A stretch of DNA of 64,000 nt from Trichobilharzia szidati (lineage: Eukaryota; Platyhelminthes; Trematoda; Strigeidida; Schistosomatidae): assembly GCA_944472155.2 (NCBI GenBank), contig OX235272.1, positions 98,648,020 to 98,712,019 on the forward strand, given 5' to 3'. Within the stretch, counting starts at the first letter, position 1, and every line of letters begins with the position of its first letter. The position numbers were made by a program, and so were the translations under genes. This document shows positions 1 through 11,868 of this stretch, piece by piece. A model generated the notes under the pieces. That model saw nothing but the letters and a program-made list of their open reading frames with translations, was not told where the DNA came from and ran no database searches.

Positions 1-31
1 CTCGGATTTATTTTATTTTAATCATTCAATT

Positions 32-1268
32 ATGTGTCCTAATCGCATTGTTTACTCCCGCGGTTATTTAAAACGTTTCCAACCGGCTAATTTACTCGTT
101 TCTAACAAACCCAAGAAAAAGCCTCATGGTGGATGGCAACGAGCTTTAAAGCGTACTCCGATGCATTTGATGACTGTTCCTGTGATTATGAGCACAAATC
201 GCAGATCTCTACCAAACAAGATTAATTACTTGCATTCTCTATTATACTCAAATATATATTGTAATACTGCTGTAATTACTCTTCAAGAAACTTGGCTGCA
301 CGATTCATATGACGATAATCTAGTCTCTTTATCTGATTTCACAATGTGCAGACAAGACCGATGCAGCTCAAAGAAGAAGACAGGTGGAGGTTTTGCCACT
401 TTTATTAATTCTCAGCGGTCTACTGACAACAACGTCTGCTCAAATTCTCAAATGACAACATTGATTGTATAACTGTTAAATGCCGACCTAAACACTTATC
501 TAAGTGTAACTGCACTTTTGTCACAAATATCTATGTCACACCTCCTTGCAGTCCCTCAGAACTATCGATCTTTGCCGACGAATTCACTATTTTTGCTGCT
601 CCTTCGTTTGGTAACTCCTTGTCTGTAGTAACTGGTGACTTCAACGCCAGTGACTACAGTTTTATTACATTACTGGGTCATGAAAATGTGGTTAACTTCC
701 CAACTCGACAAGATACTTCGCTTGATTTAGTATTCATAAATGATTCTGGAATATACGAAGCTCGTAAAAGAGCTCCACTCTCAAACTCTGACCACTGTAT
801 TGTACGAGTTCTACCTAAAGTTTACGGAAAGTTATACAAAAAAGCCTTCTTTAACTTGTCCAAGAAAGTTGTTCACAGATGTTACTCAAATGAGAATGTA
901 CAACATCTTAGAAACATGCTCAGTGACACAAGATGGGATCTGTTTAATGATGTTTCACTTGATGACACTATCTCTAATATTACGTCTTATCTGAAATTCT
1001 GTTTTAAAATCTGCTTGCCAAAAGAAACACTATTCGTCAAATTCGACCGTTTCTCCTCCCCTCAACTTAAAAAGCTTCGTAGAGAGAAGGAAAAGCTATA
1101 TAAAATGAAAGATAAAAGTGGCGTAAAAAGAACCAACTTCCTTATCAAGTCCGAAATGCAGAGATTGAATGTTATATATAACCAGAAATTCATATCCTGC
1201 AAAAATGCTTCAAATATGTGGAAACTATTTAAGGAAATCACTGGTGGTAAGCGGATTAACAATATTCC
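32..1268 (+). pseudogene. Endonuclease domain of CR1-like copy 1
   Basis: APE-type endonuclease that would nick target DNA for target-primed reverse transcription. The first piece (32-472) holds the N-terminal part, with an Asn in the RSLPNK segment and the catalytic Glu in LQETW. It stops at 472. The rest (619-1268) has the GDFN motif (metal-binding Asp and Asn) and the SDH motif near the end, followed by the basic linker LKKLRREKEKLY. Between 472 and 619 homology continues in another frame, so a frameshift or small indel has broken the ORF. A second shift lies near 1270-1330, before the reverse transcriptase. The same order and wording recur in copy 2 (5684-8953). Confidence 0.75.
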
Positions 1269-1322
1269 GTATTCTTCTGATGTATGTACTCTTAATCTTT
1301 TATTTATTCCCCCTCAAATTCC

Positions 1323-2735
1323 ATGCTTCCCAGTATCACTAGTGTTAATAATAGCCCCTTTCCAGGTTTTAACACAAATGATGTTCAAAAATGCCTCAAG
1401 TCTCTGAGCCCTTCCCAGAGCTTAGGTCCAGATCATGTACCTAGTATTATTTTCAAAAAATGTTCTGATATTCTATGTTACCCTCTCACTGATCTGTTTA
1501 ACAAATCTTTTTCCAGTAATATTGTGCCTGCTGTTTGGAAAGACATTAAAGTTGTACCCATACCTAAATCGTCTACTGGAGCATGTGTCAAATTTAGACC
1601 CATTGCTATTACCTCTCCTTTTTTGAAAACTATGGAGAAACTACTTTTACTTAGTCTTGCACCCTCTCTTAAATCCTTTAATGACCCAAAACAGTTTGCT
1701 TATAAGCACAGTAGAAGCACTTTAGATGCAGCCGCCGTCTTATATCATAACATTGCTTCCAGTCTAGACAAAGGGGCTAAATTTGTCCGTTGTGCCTTCC
1801 TAGACTATACATCTGCTTTTGACTCGGTCCCTAGGGACATCTTGTTAAATAAACTTGCTGTAAGTCAAACAGAATGTCGGGCTGTTAACTGGTTACACTC
1901 TTATTTCTCAGAAAGAAAGCAGTACACCGTGTATAAAGGGAAGTCTTCCACTTCATTGCCTACTGAAGCTGGTGTCCCTCAAGGCGCTGTCCCTTCTCCT
2001 TTTCTTTTTTCTTTCTTCTTACATGACTTGCCTCAGTCTGATGAAATAAACTTTTTGAAGTACGCTAATGATTTAACTGTTTCAATGGCTGTTAACTCCC
2101 AGCTAGATTGTACCAAAATAAATGGTTTCCTGTCGGGAGTCAGTAAATGGTCTGAGTCTAACGGTCTTAAACTGAATCCTTCTAAATGTCAAACTGTAAA
2201 TTTCAGCTGAAGATGCAAACGACAGTTAAAAGAAGCCGTAGATTCTCATGAGAGTTGTATGATTGATGACAGTGATATAGGAATTAAATCAGAAATTAAG
2301 TATCTTGCACTTATTCTCTCTTCTGATCTCTCCTGGTTTTCCCACGCCTCAGCGATCTCCAGTAAAATATTCCGCCTGACATTTTACATTAAGAAGTTAA
2401 GTCACTCGGGTATAACTCAACCCCTCCTCTTACAGTTCATAAACTCTTGCATCCTACCTATTCTTCTTTATTGTTCACCCTTATTCTTTCCTGGTTTGCT
2501 TAAAAAGGACTTTGTCACAATTCGTAGAATGCTGAAGACTGTTAGTAGGATGAGTGGTGTCCCAGTGGACTACATAGTTAACGTCGTTGTCGATAGGCAT
2601 TTGACTTCGTGCAGTAAATTTGCCAAAGGGATTTTGTCTGACTTGGAGCATCCACTTCACCCTCAGCTTTCACCTTGCATCTCCTCAGGTAGAACGAGAA
2701 GTAACTTCAGAAAGCTGTATGCTCGCACGTCTTAG
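1323..2735 (+). pseudogene. Reverse transcriptase of CR1-like copy 1
   Basis: Reverse transcriptase of a non-LTR element. In order one sees SLGPDHVPS (finger region), PIPKS, FRPIAITS, the palm motif LDYTSAFDSVPR with the first catalytic Asp, GVPQGAVPSPFLF, and the catalytic box, which reads KYANDLTV where YADD is expected, so the second Asp is Asn and the enzyme should be dead. The frame stops at 2208-2210. It resumes at 2259-2735 with the C-terminal thumb and connection part, ending in a segment with ISSGRTRS. The same C-terminal part is found again at 28695-29490 inside a cullin-4 intron. Confidence 0.75.
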
Positions 2736-3313
2736 TATAAAAATTCTATGATACCATACTTGGCACGTATTTTATGTGATGAAAATAGCGTCAAGCAAGA
2801 ATTGACTAACCTTTTTTCATCTAGTAAATAAACAATCTCCTCCATCCATCTTTATATACCTTCAAGTTTTACTTTTATTATTTCTATTACATTTATGGTC
2901 CTGTCGACTCCTTGTTTTTACTTTCATAACTGCAAACACCAACTTATCTCTTTGACTGCTGTAATCTTTGTTTTTTCCCTCACCATATCATGTAAAGAGA
3001 ACATTATATTCAATATTTTTAATCATGCAAGAATTTGTATACCGCATAGACAATACTGTATGAAACAAGCCCACGGCAATTTCCACTTGTATTATTATCA
3101 TCACCTCAGCTGCTATCATTATTATTATTTCCAACTTATATGCTGCATATTTTTTTATATTAACCCTATTGTAAATGTAGAAAATTTTCTGTGTGATTAA
3201 TTTTATTTATAATTTGAGGAAATTAGATGCAATATTGTGATTAAGGCTGAAAATTCCATTCTGTATCACAAGTACTGTTTTTGGAATAAAGTAAATTATT
3301 ATTATTATTATCA

Positions 3314-3864
3314 GGACGGCAACTTCCGCATGTGTACCAGAACCATGGGCATGGGTTCTTACGCATAAAATCGTAATATACTTTCGGTACCCCGGTGTCG
3401 CATCTACAATGTACCCATTGCTTGCAAAAGTTGCATTCGAAAGCAGAGTCTACTTGTTCGACAACAGAATTGCAGACCTTGCAATCGTCTGCCTTCTTGG
3501 GGAACGTTTTCGTCGTCTTGCGACGTCGTGAACGTTTCTTTTTGACCTTCCTGTCTGTTTCAAGGCCTACTATGGAGATGGGCGTTATACTATTCTCACT
3601 TTGTACAGATTTACCACTCGGCTCTATTAACCTAGTCGTGTTAACAGGGATGGAGCCACATCCGCTTAGTTGACTTGTCACAGTTTCACTGTAGGACTGC
3701 GGTGACATGGGCAATCTGTCCACGCAGGGAATATTTACCCTGGTCTTAAAGACAGGTATGCGAGAGTCCATCACCTTCACCTGTTTGCCTAATTTGGCTG
3801 AAGCCCTAGTGACTAAGGTGTATGGTCTCACATTACTTATCTTAGGGTGAGAATCTATCGTCAC
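3314..3864 (-). pseudogene. Retroelement ORF1 fragment with PHD-type zinc finger
   Basis: An open minus-strand frame of about 180 residues. It has a basic stretch (KVKKKRSRRRK) followed by a Cys/His cluster starting CKVCNSVV and continuing through CNFCKQWVHCRC to CGSC, the spacing of a PHD finger. PHD fingers of this kind are known in ORF1 proteins of CR1/L2-type non-LTR elements, where ORF1 is thought to be an RNA-binding or chaperone protein. The ORF is cut at its C-terminal side exactly where the (ATT)n tail of CR1 copy 1 begins. A host PHD gene is possible but less likely in this setting. Confidence 0.5.
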
Positions 3865-4211
3865 ATTACTCCTAAATTAATACCGATGATTAAATAATAA
3901 GAGACAGTGGAGTTTTGCCCAATAGACTGACAGCAAAAGACAGTAGATAGCACAGAACAGAAAGATAAAGTATATAAGTAAAAGCTTTTGACTTTACCTG
4001 TAACTTTCGAGTTATTCGGCTTCACAACAATCCCGTAATAGACCAACAAGTCCTGTATGTTTGAAAGAGTGAGGGGGATGTTGTTACAGAAGTGGCACCT
4101 GAAGCTTAGGCAGTAGTTCGAGACAGTGGGAAGTACCACACACAGGCTCGGTGAAGAAGAAATGGTTGAATAGAATTCGCCGGATAGGAAGATCAGGTTT
4201 CCCAAACACAT
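3865..4211 (-). other. Leader region upstream of the PHD ORF1
   Basis: A minus-strand open frame of 116 residues precedes the PHD ORF1 on the same strand. I see no known motif. A GTAAAG sequence follows TTACAG near 3997-4000 on the minus strand, which could be chance. It is probably 5' sequence of the same retroelement. Confidence 0.2.
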
Positions 4212-5290
4212 TATTCACAAAAGTGGGTATTTCCATTTAGAGGGGAAAATGCACGTCGTATTCGAAGCGTGCGCGAACGGGCGCCAATACATCACATTTT
4301 TCAGATAATCTCCGTCTTTTAATAATGCTATCAAAATATATTCAGGAGTGTTTATTTAGCATCATTGCAATCATGATGAAAAATTAAGCTTCAAGTGGAA
4401 ACTTTTAATTTTTGGATCTTCCCTTTGGGGCACAAATGTCGAATATCTCTTGTCGACTACATATGTATTCAATGGGGACTGATATAACTGTGAGCCTAAT
4501 GGATACTGTTGCTGCCTTAAATTCGTTTACTCAATGAGGGTTTCCATTCAGTTGTTACAGTCTTGAAAAATCCTATAATCTGTTTCGGTGCGCTTCAACC
4601 CAACTCATAGTAGATATTGATTCTTTCTGGTGTTTTTACAAGGTTACTGTTATGTCAGTTATTGTTCATTCGAATACTGAAATTGTACTTCGTACACCAC
4701 TTTCCATTTTGTGTCAATTAGACATATTTTTGTTAACTAGGCTGTTATACATTTTTTGTTTGAATACATACTTTAATAACTTCGAGCCATTTTTATGCAT
4801 AGCCATTGTGCCCTAGGTAATAGGATGCTGGATCACCCAGTAAATTAGGGTTTGCACTGTAATTATTGTATGCATTTTGTTAAACAGAAAAGTAAAGCTT
4901 CCAGTTTATTTAATGGTCTGGAATCATTTAGTTTTGTTTTAAATTTTGGTTGAAGCTCATGAGATTGCTTTTTCTTTAGAAATTTTTCGTACATTGGCTG
5001 TAACAGTTAATTTTTCTGAGCACTTGGTCGCATTTCTCCCAACGGAGGGATATGATGGTTTTGGAGTGAATCTGTTTTAAATGGTCCACCCCATGAGTAG
5101 TAGCATCACAGCTTGGCTGCCTTTCCGTCAGCGTTATTCAGAATATTGTTGGCACACACAACGAACAACGGAACAAATTCCATTCTGAGTACTGTTTATC
5201 ATCGCAAAGTTGGTCCCTTGTATCTGTTAATACCAAAATAATGCTGTACTTACCCTCTACTATGGAGTTTTTGTAATTTTTGAACCCTTA
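4212..5290. other. AT-rich stretch without recognised genes
   Basis: I see no coding region, RNA gene or clear repeat here. Confidence 0.5.
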
Positions 5291-5645
5291 TTAATTGACA
5301 AAATGATAATGATCACAAGGCCTGTATCCTGTATGTCTTGCTCTAGCAACTGTTTATCACCTCTCTTCTTACCTTCCATTAACGCAACATTTCGTAATTC
5401 CCGCATGAATTTAACTGACTATAAGTATATTGTAGACTATAAATTAGACTTGAACCATTATATTGTAATCGATTCCAACAAAGGTTCTAGAGGTTATTTT
5501 TTTCATTTTTCCAATTTTTGATGTCAAAAAAACGGTGTTCCATTTCAAATTGCACTTGTCAAATATGATCATGCCTGTACAAACGGTATGTTAATCATGT
5601 AAATGCCTAATTTATATGAAATATAAATTATTATCTACATATTTG
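5291..5645 (+). repeat. 3'-terminal fragment of a non-LTR family
   Basis: The end of this stretch (GATCATGCCTGTACAA, then a GGTATGTTAATC-type continuation) recurs on the minus strand at about 11520-11610 and in shorter form at about 5970-6015. All three are followed by AT-rich tails, so I read them as 3' ends of one retroelement family. The left boundary is a guess. Confidence 0.35.
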
Positions 5646-5683
5646 CATCTAATACATGTTTTCATTTTTAATTTTGACAAAAT

Positions 5684-5960
5684 ATGATCACAAACCGTAT
5701 CAAATACAGTAATGAATTCATTAAATGTTTTAAACCATATGACTTTCATGCACCTAATAAAACTAAAAGAAAACATCATGGTGATTGGCATCGTGCTCTC
5801 AAACGGACATCTTTATATCACACAACTATTCCTGTTATTGTCAGTTCAAACTGCCGTTCACTTCCCAACAAAATTATGCATCTCCAGTGTCTCTTATCAT
5901 CTGATACTTATCAAAATACGGTGATAGTTGCATTACAAGAAACATGGCCATATGATCTTT
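5684..5960 (+). pseudogene. Endonuclease N-terminus of CR1-like copy 2
   Basis: About 90 residues matching the start of copy 1, including RSLPNKI and the LQETW motif with the catalytic Glu. The match ends at PYDLY, where the nested minus-strand element begins with a short (TA)n run. Confidence 0.7.
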
Positions 5961-7032
5961 ATATATATATTTATTCCTGTTTATGCAGGAACATACCAAT
6001 TGTACAGGCATGGATAAGTTTTTATATAAATTACACATGTTTCGATGTATGTTGAATTTACAGTTTGTTTGTTCTTTCTGACATTACAGTCAGTCAGAAC
6101 AGTCTGCAAAATAGTATGTCTGTGTAACACATAAAGAGATATAGAAATATTGTCTCCGCATTAACAAAAAACCCGGATATCAGATGAATGTAATATAAAT
6201 ATCTGGGAAAAATAAAGCTTGAAGTCAATTCTCCTATATAAATTTGTTGTGAACAGCATCCTTTAGTTAAAGTTAATCGATGTATTATTTTGAGGTCAGT
6301 GATGTATTTATTCCATTTTTTCAGCAGTCTAATCGTATTTTTATCAAAGGAAAGAAATTTGATCGTTGATACGAATACTAGATAAGGTCATGTTGGATTG
6401 TTTTACTGCATAGAATGGGGCCGAGGTCGATTCTAGAACTATCCATTGGCGCCATTTGTGGCAGCATGGCAGACTTTACATGTAAGTTGAGTAATACATT
6501 GAAAACCAGATGCTTCTTTATTTCAGATCAAGAATACTCCTTGTACAGAATGTTGGCCAGCGTTTTCAAATGGTAGCATCGGATCGTTCGTGGAATTTGA
6601 GTGTGAATTTACTTAAATGGTCATTTCAGTTTAAATGTTGGGTTGTTCGACCTCGACCAGGAGGTATATAGGAGTGCAGGCTCAGTAGTAATATCCCAGA
6701 AAGAGAAAGTATGTGTACATGAAAAGAACATTAATATTTTATGTATATATAAATGTTTATAAATGTATGTCATTGTATGGTAAATATTGCCTATAATCTA
6801 GCTGATTTTTATGTGTTATTGCGAAGTCTTCGAGTTTATTCAGTGTCATAATATTTAGTAATGAGTCTAGGCGTTATAGTGTTCTAATAGCTCATGCGTT
6901 TTAGAAATAAGTGGTGCGGTGTGAATGGCATAGTCATTGGGATGAAACAGTTTATATAGCAAGCGTTTGAAGCTTATAATAGAGTGACAGGTCCTTATTT
7001 CTAGGGGTAAACTGTTCCAGATCCTAGAGTAC
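5961..7032 (-). mobile_element. Nested 5'-truncated non-LTR element
   Basis: This segment interrupts the endonuclease of CR1 copy 2. On the minus strand it begins with the last part of a reverse transcriptase ORF (SRIWNSLPLEIRTCHS, then SFKRLLYKL, the usual C-terminal signature of Jockey/CR1-type ORF2). It then has about 900 bases of untranslated sequence and ends in an AT run at 5961-5975. CR1 homology resumes at about 7033. No clear target duplication is seen, which fits insertion with a target deletion of about 140 bases. Confidence 0.6.
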
Positions 7033-8205
7033 ATGACTTGTATTACAGTCAAATGTCGTCCGAAACACTTTTCCAAGTTTAAATACGTCCTCATCTCAAA
7101 CATTTATGTTACTTCTGGCTGTTCCGTCTCGGATCTATCTGATTTTGCTGATGAATTCGCAGCATTCGCTGTTTCACATCTCGAAAACTCTTCATCAGTT
7201 GTCACAACAGATTTCAATACTTGAGATTGTTCTTTTCTTGAATCATCATTGCTAAATTTCCAACTTGACTTGATAAGACACGGGATCTAGTATTTATTAA
7301 TGATGCGGAAATATATGAAGTACGCAGACATGCTCCTATAATGAACTCTGATCATTGTATTACTCGGATATTACCTAAGTAATAGCAGATCTCACTCTAA
7401 TATCCTCTCAAATCTCTCCAGAAATACACAGCGAAGATGTTACTCACAAGAAAAAATGCTCAAACTAAGACGTATGTTAAATGACACAAACTGGGAATTT
7501 TTCACTGAACACACATTGGATAATACTATTTCCAATCTGACTGACTATCTTAAATTCTGCCTTGATGTATGCTGTCCAAAACAGATACTTTTCAAAAGAA
7601 TGGAGCATTCCTCTTCCTCTCACCTCAAAAAGCTTCGAAGAGAAAAAGAGAGACTGTACAAGACCAAGGATAAATCTGGTCTTAAGAAGATAAACATTCA
7701 AATTAAATCCGAAATCAAGAGGCTAAAAAGTACTTATAATCAAAGAATTTTGTCATGTAAAACTCCTGGGAACATGTGGAAGCTTTTCAATGAAATTACA
7801 GGTTGTAGTAAGCATAGTACTTGTGCCCCCTCTATTGATGTAAATACTCTTAACAGATCTTTCGTCCGCCCTCCTAATGTGCCTTTCAGCTTCAATGTAA
7901 CAAATAACATGACCGGTGACTTTCATAGTTTTAATACTTCTGATGTTCTTAAATGTTTAAAATCTCTTAAACCTTCCCAGAGTCTAGGCCCTGATGGTAT
8001 ACCTGCCACTGTCCTAAGGAAATGTGCTGATATTTTAAGTAACCCACTTACAAACATTTTCAATACTTCTTTTTCTAATAATGTTGTACCTTCTCTGTGG
8101 AAAGATAATAAAATCATCCCTGTACCCAAGTCAGGCTCTGGTAATAATGTTAAGTTTAGACCTACAGCTATTACCTCTATTTTTTTGGAACTAATGGAGA
8201 ACTAA
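7033..8205 (+). pseudogene. Endonuclease end and reverse transcriptase start of CR1-like copy 2
   Basis: The 7033-7224 piece matches the middle of copy 1's endonuclease and ends near TTDFNT, a worn form of the GDFN motif. The SDH part lies near 7345. The 7456-8205 piece holds the basic linker (LKKLRREKERLY), the finger region SLGPDGIPA, PVPKS and FRPTAITS. The frame stops at 8203-8205. Confidence 0.7.
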
Positions 8206-8953
8206 AACTTGTTCCCTCCCTAAGCTTCTCAAACGATCCAAAGCAGCTTGCTCACAAACAGGGTAGAAGTACTTTAGACGCTGCTGTGTTTCATCACAAC
8301 ATTGTATCCTCCTAAGACAAAGGGGCCAAGTATGTCCGTTGTATGTTCCTTGATTATACATCTGCTTTCGACTCTGCACCTAGAGGCCTTTATTAAACAA
8401 GCTTAGCCTTAAACAAACTGAGTCCTGGGCTATCAACTGGCTACACTCTTACTTCTCTAATAGGATGCAGCACACGGTATATAATGGTGTATCTTCCTCT
8501 CCTTTGCTTACTGAAGCTTACTGAGTTCCTCAGGGTGCTGTTCTCTCTCCGTTTCTCTTTTCCTTCTTCTTACATGATCTACCTCTTTCAGACGAAATCA
8601 GCTCCGTCAAATATGCAGATGACCTAACTGTTTCGCTTCCCATTAAGTCTCAGTCAGACTGTTTCAAATTAAATAGCTTCCTGTCGGACATCGGTCAGTG
8701 GCCTAAACTAAATGGTCTCATGCTGAATCCCTCAAAATGCCAGACTACTGACTTCTCCTTTAGGCATAAACGAGATCTACAAACACTAGTAAGTACTCAT
8801 GAAGCCTGTTGCATTGAGGGGACTAAAATTGAAACTAAGTCTAATGCAAAATACCTCAGTCTGGTTCTATCTTCTGACCTGACTTGGACACCTCATATCC
8901 TAACGATTTCTAAGAAAGTGTTCTGTCTAACCTACTACATTAAGAAACTCAAG
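8206..8953 (+). pseudogene. Reverse transcriptase palm of CR1-like copy 2
   Basis: Translation in shifting frames shows LDYTSAFDSAPR, then a worn PQGAVLSPFLF motif with a stop just before it (8520-8525), and KYADDLTVS with both catalytic Asp residues. The last piece (8720-8953) corresponds to the NPSKCQT and KYLSLVLSSDLTW segments. Multiple stops are present. Confidence 0.65.
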
Positions 8954-9560
8954 TAGTATACCATCATCTCTCACGCATGTTCTGGTTAATTATGCGATAA
9001 ATCACTTCTCACGGCTGTGAGGCCGACTTTATTGTTGTGAAGAAAATGTATAAATACCATGTGTTGTTTTCTTAGTTGTTGCTCTGATTACAATATACAG
9101 TCGCAGGCCAGCCTTTGTCTTTTGATATCTGTAAAGCTCAGTGAATCAGAAGGCACAGCATGCAGATAGGCATATTAAGCAGGCGCAGAGAGAACAGTTC
9201 TCATTAAATGCAGTATCAATTGTAACATAATGGAACATCCACTGTTGACTGATCATGTGGGCGAATGCCAAGTGTTTAAGGTGAGGCTGCCTTGAGACTG
9301 TCCTACCAATTTTTCGAGAACATTTCGTCTCCTAATCAATCCTTGCAGTCTGCACAACATTCCGAATAAATGATGGCACACTAGTTATTCTTCCAAAGGG
9401 AAGACTATTCCGTTACAGCAAACTGAGTGTGGCAGAACTTCATCGAAGAAGACAAAGATAGTAGATATACTAGTAATCAACTGAGAACAGTCAAACCTAC
9501 GCACACGCACAAACCTGTGGCCCAAAGGAAACGTCCAGCAGAGATCGTTGTTGCTGAAAG
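8954..9560. other. Unassigned stretch after CR1 copy 2, possibly LTR-like
   Basis: A TGTTCTGG start near 8980 and a TATAAATA box near 9049-9057 give a weak impression of an LTR, but I found no partner copy or flanking duplication. No ORF is supported. Confidence 0.2.
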
Positions 9561-10250
9561 CATGCTACCTTAGGGTTGGTTATATACTTCCATCCGTCGA
9601 TGAAGGCAGTGCGACAAAAACCTACCATGCGGCTGAAGCTTTATTAAAAGTTTGACAGTGCTCCAGCCGACAAGCGGAGAATGTCTATAAAACTGTTCAA
9701 CATAGTTTTCTTGATAGCAACTGAATTCCCCAAAAATATGAAACAAGACCGACTCAAAAGTGAGAAGCCAGGCAGCTAAATACTGTCCTAAACGCGACAA
9801 GATACCATACACGGTCACAAAAGTAAGTGGCTCTGTTGTGAGGCAAATCGGCAAACAACTTAATGGCGAAGTCAGGAGCCGTGGAAGTAGGGTAAATGAG
9901 CTTGTATCCCTGTGGTCGCATCGCGAACAGTCGGATGGATAAAACGTTATCATCCACTGTCGAAAAATATGAAATAATTACACCTTGAAGTGTATGGAAA
10001 CGACTCAAGGAGGAGAGTCAATGTAGGGGTCACAGTGTGCATAAGCAGCAGGATTCGGTTGCGTTTGATCCCTAACGTAATACTGATCAAAATCTTTGTG
10101 TCGGTCAGGTGCTGTATAATTGTAAGCAATACCAAGTTTCTGGCTAAAGGAGCCTAAAGATCTCGCAAGTGGGGAGCTTACAAGAAGCTGCAAATGATCT
10201 AATAAATCCACACAATCTACACACGGGACACCACTGAATGGTTTTCAATT
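9561..10250. other. Overlapping open frames of unknown nature
   Basis: Both strands have open frames of 60-127 residues here (longest 9570-9953 on minus). None has a motif I recognise and none has convincing splice signals. The segment may be an old retroelement interior. Confidence 0.2.
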
Positions 10251-10779
10251 ATTTCTTCAATTCGCCATCACCAAGCATCGATGAGAAGTGTGTCCCAGCA
10301 GAAGCTTTCAGCAGAGAACCCCTGAGTGTCACTACGTCCGCTGTACTGTATCAATTACGACACACCCTGGGGACCTAATGGCAAGTCACCTCGGTAAATT
10401 TACCTTCTCACAAGCGACTAAGTGCTCGAAGAAAATGTGCGGTTGTGACCATCATTAGGTAACGACAATCAGACGGCAAAAATATTTGACTTTATTGGAG
10501 AACAGATAACTGAGAATAGCCCCCAAATCTAGGTCTGCAATGGTTGAACAAACTTTTAGCTCGTTAGAGAAACTTCAGTGTTAGCGCCATGGCCACAAGA
10601 CTGACAGTATTTCAAGGCGAACGAGGATTACGAGTGTATAAAAGAAGCCTCTGTGAAAGCCATCTACCATCCTGTCCCTGTGCCAAACTCGGCTCTTCAG
10701 AACAGTGCTCACTAGCAGCCTTGAATATTGAAAAGGCATTTTGAGACGAAAATTTCCAGTGTTGGTTTGCGAGGTTTCA

Positions 10780-11010
10780 ACTGGCTTCAGAATTTCACCA
10801 TGAACTGGCCTTGGCCAGAGAACCAACGGCAAAGAACCTGGGAGTGCTGAGCATCTCTCTCGTCCTATTTTGGGACTCTTCGCAGCGTGCTTACTTAGGA
10901 TCGAACCCAAGACCTCCTGGTTACAAAGTGATCCCGTACGATGCCAAGCTACTGAGACCCGATCCAATGGTCCATGAACTCCAACTCCTGCCAATGTGGT
11001 GAAACCACTG
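10780..11010 (-). mobile_element. tRNA-derived SINE, SmAlpha-like (minus copy)
   Basis: Reverse complement of the same SINE seen at 39745-40165 and 63450-63705. It shows the tRNA-like head with a B-box form (GGTTCGATCC), then GTCC CAAAATA GGAC, which is an intact hammerhead stem II, followed by GAGA in place of GAAA. The 5' core reads CTGCGAAGA instead of CTGANGA, so the ribozyme is probably dead. The tail (TCAGCACTCCCAGG) matches the other copies. Confidence 0.6.
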
Positions 11011-11330
11011 GCGAACGCCAATGTTGAGAATTTGCCCTCACATCCGATCTACTGTAGCCCACTGGTCACGAATTCTCACTAGAACCCAGGTAACCACCTA
11101 CCTGGATAGCTCGAGTCACTGGTCAGCCCCAGGGTGTGCTTACTGCTCAGGAGTCCCAAACCAGCCCTACTGCCTATTATCACATGAAGGCCTGTCACAG
11201 AATATCTCCGAAATAATTACAGGAAACTCATTACTTTTTATGATTGGGACCTGTCTAGATGGCAGATAATTTCGCATTTTGGGAAAAAAACTACTGGGAT
11301 ATGTCTAAGAGACATAGTTGGCCTGTTTCT
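11011..11330. other. Unassigned stretch
   Basis: A + strand frame at 11021-11269 has no recognisable motif. I see nothing else to support. Confidence 0.4.
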
Positions 11331-11615
11331 CTTACTGATCTTTACAAATCATTTTAGGAGTGGCCTTATCTCTCCGGCCGTTTCCTATGCGAACATAAGT
11401 CTGTTTGACGGTGTAAGAAATGCGTGTGAGTCGATAATGGTGCGGGAAGGCAAAATCAATTACGAAAGCTCGGCCACAAAAATGGGTTGGCGAATTTTGT
11501 ACAATATTCCGCCGTAATAACAATTTTAATATTTTATTCTTATATATTAAGCATCTACATGATTGACGTACCATTTGTACAGGCATGATCATATTTGACA
11601 AGTACAATTTTATAT
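11331..11615 (-). repeat. 3' end of a non-LTR family (minus copy)
   Basis: On the minus strand the stretch with ATGCCTGTACAAATGG at about 11565-11590 matches the + strand 3' end at about 5575-5605. It is followed by an AT-rich tail (11515-11550). Confidence 0.35.
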
Positions 11616-11868
11616 TGAACAGTGTTATATGACATAAATATTGAAAATAACGAAAAATTACAGAAACTAAATAAGAAGTTTTTAATGTTTACTTTTCGTC
11701 TAATAAGTAATGAGATATTGTTTGAAGTCTAGATTTTAATCGTTAATATAAGTACAGTCTGTCAAATTCACGTGGGAATTACAAAGGGTTGCGTTATTAG
11801 GAGGTAATGTAATGGGGTAAAAACCACCATGATAACACTAAATAAGTTTTCTTCTTTCTCTTTTTCAG

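Larger units (their letters stand above)
1..3313 (+). mobile_element. CR1-like non-LTR retrotransposon, copy 1 (broken)
   Basis: A nearly complete ORF2 region (endonuclease then reverse transcriptase) is followed by about 570 bases of 3' untranslated sequence. The copy ends in an AATAAAG-like signal and a short (ATT)n tail at 3292-3312, as in CR1-type elements. The left end runs to or past the window edge. Several frame changes make it inactive. The tail abuts an antisense ORF1 fragment from another element, so this copy probably inserted into that one. The family name is inferred from endonuclease and reverse transcriptase motifs; the exact Schistosoma family (SR1/Perere type) is not determined. 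Confidence 0.8.
5684..8953 (+). mobile_element. CR1-like non-LTR retrotransposon, copy 2 (interrupted)
   Basis: Second copy of the family at 1-3313, with the same order of endonuclease and reverse transcriptase. It is interrupted at about 5961-7032 by a minus-strand non-LTR fragment. Relative to copy 1, about 140 bases of endonuclease sequence at the insertion point are missing. The copy stops abruptly at 8953 within the C-terminal region, so it lacks its 3' end. Unlike copy 1 it keeps KYADDLTV, the intact YADD box, but stops and frameshifts elsewhere make it inactive. Confidence 0.75.
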
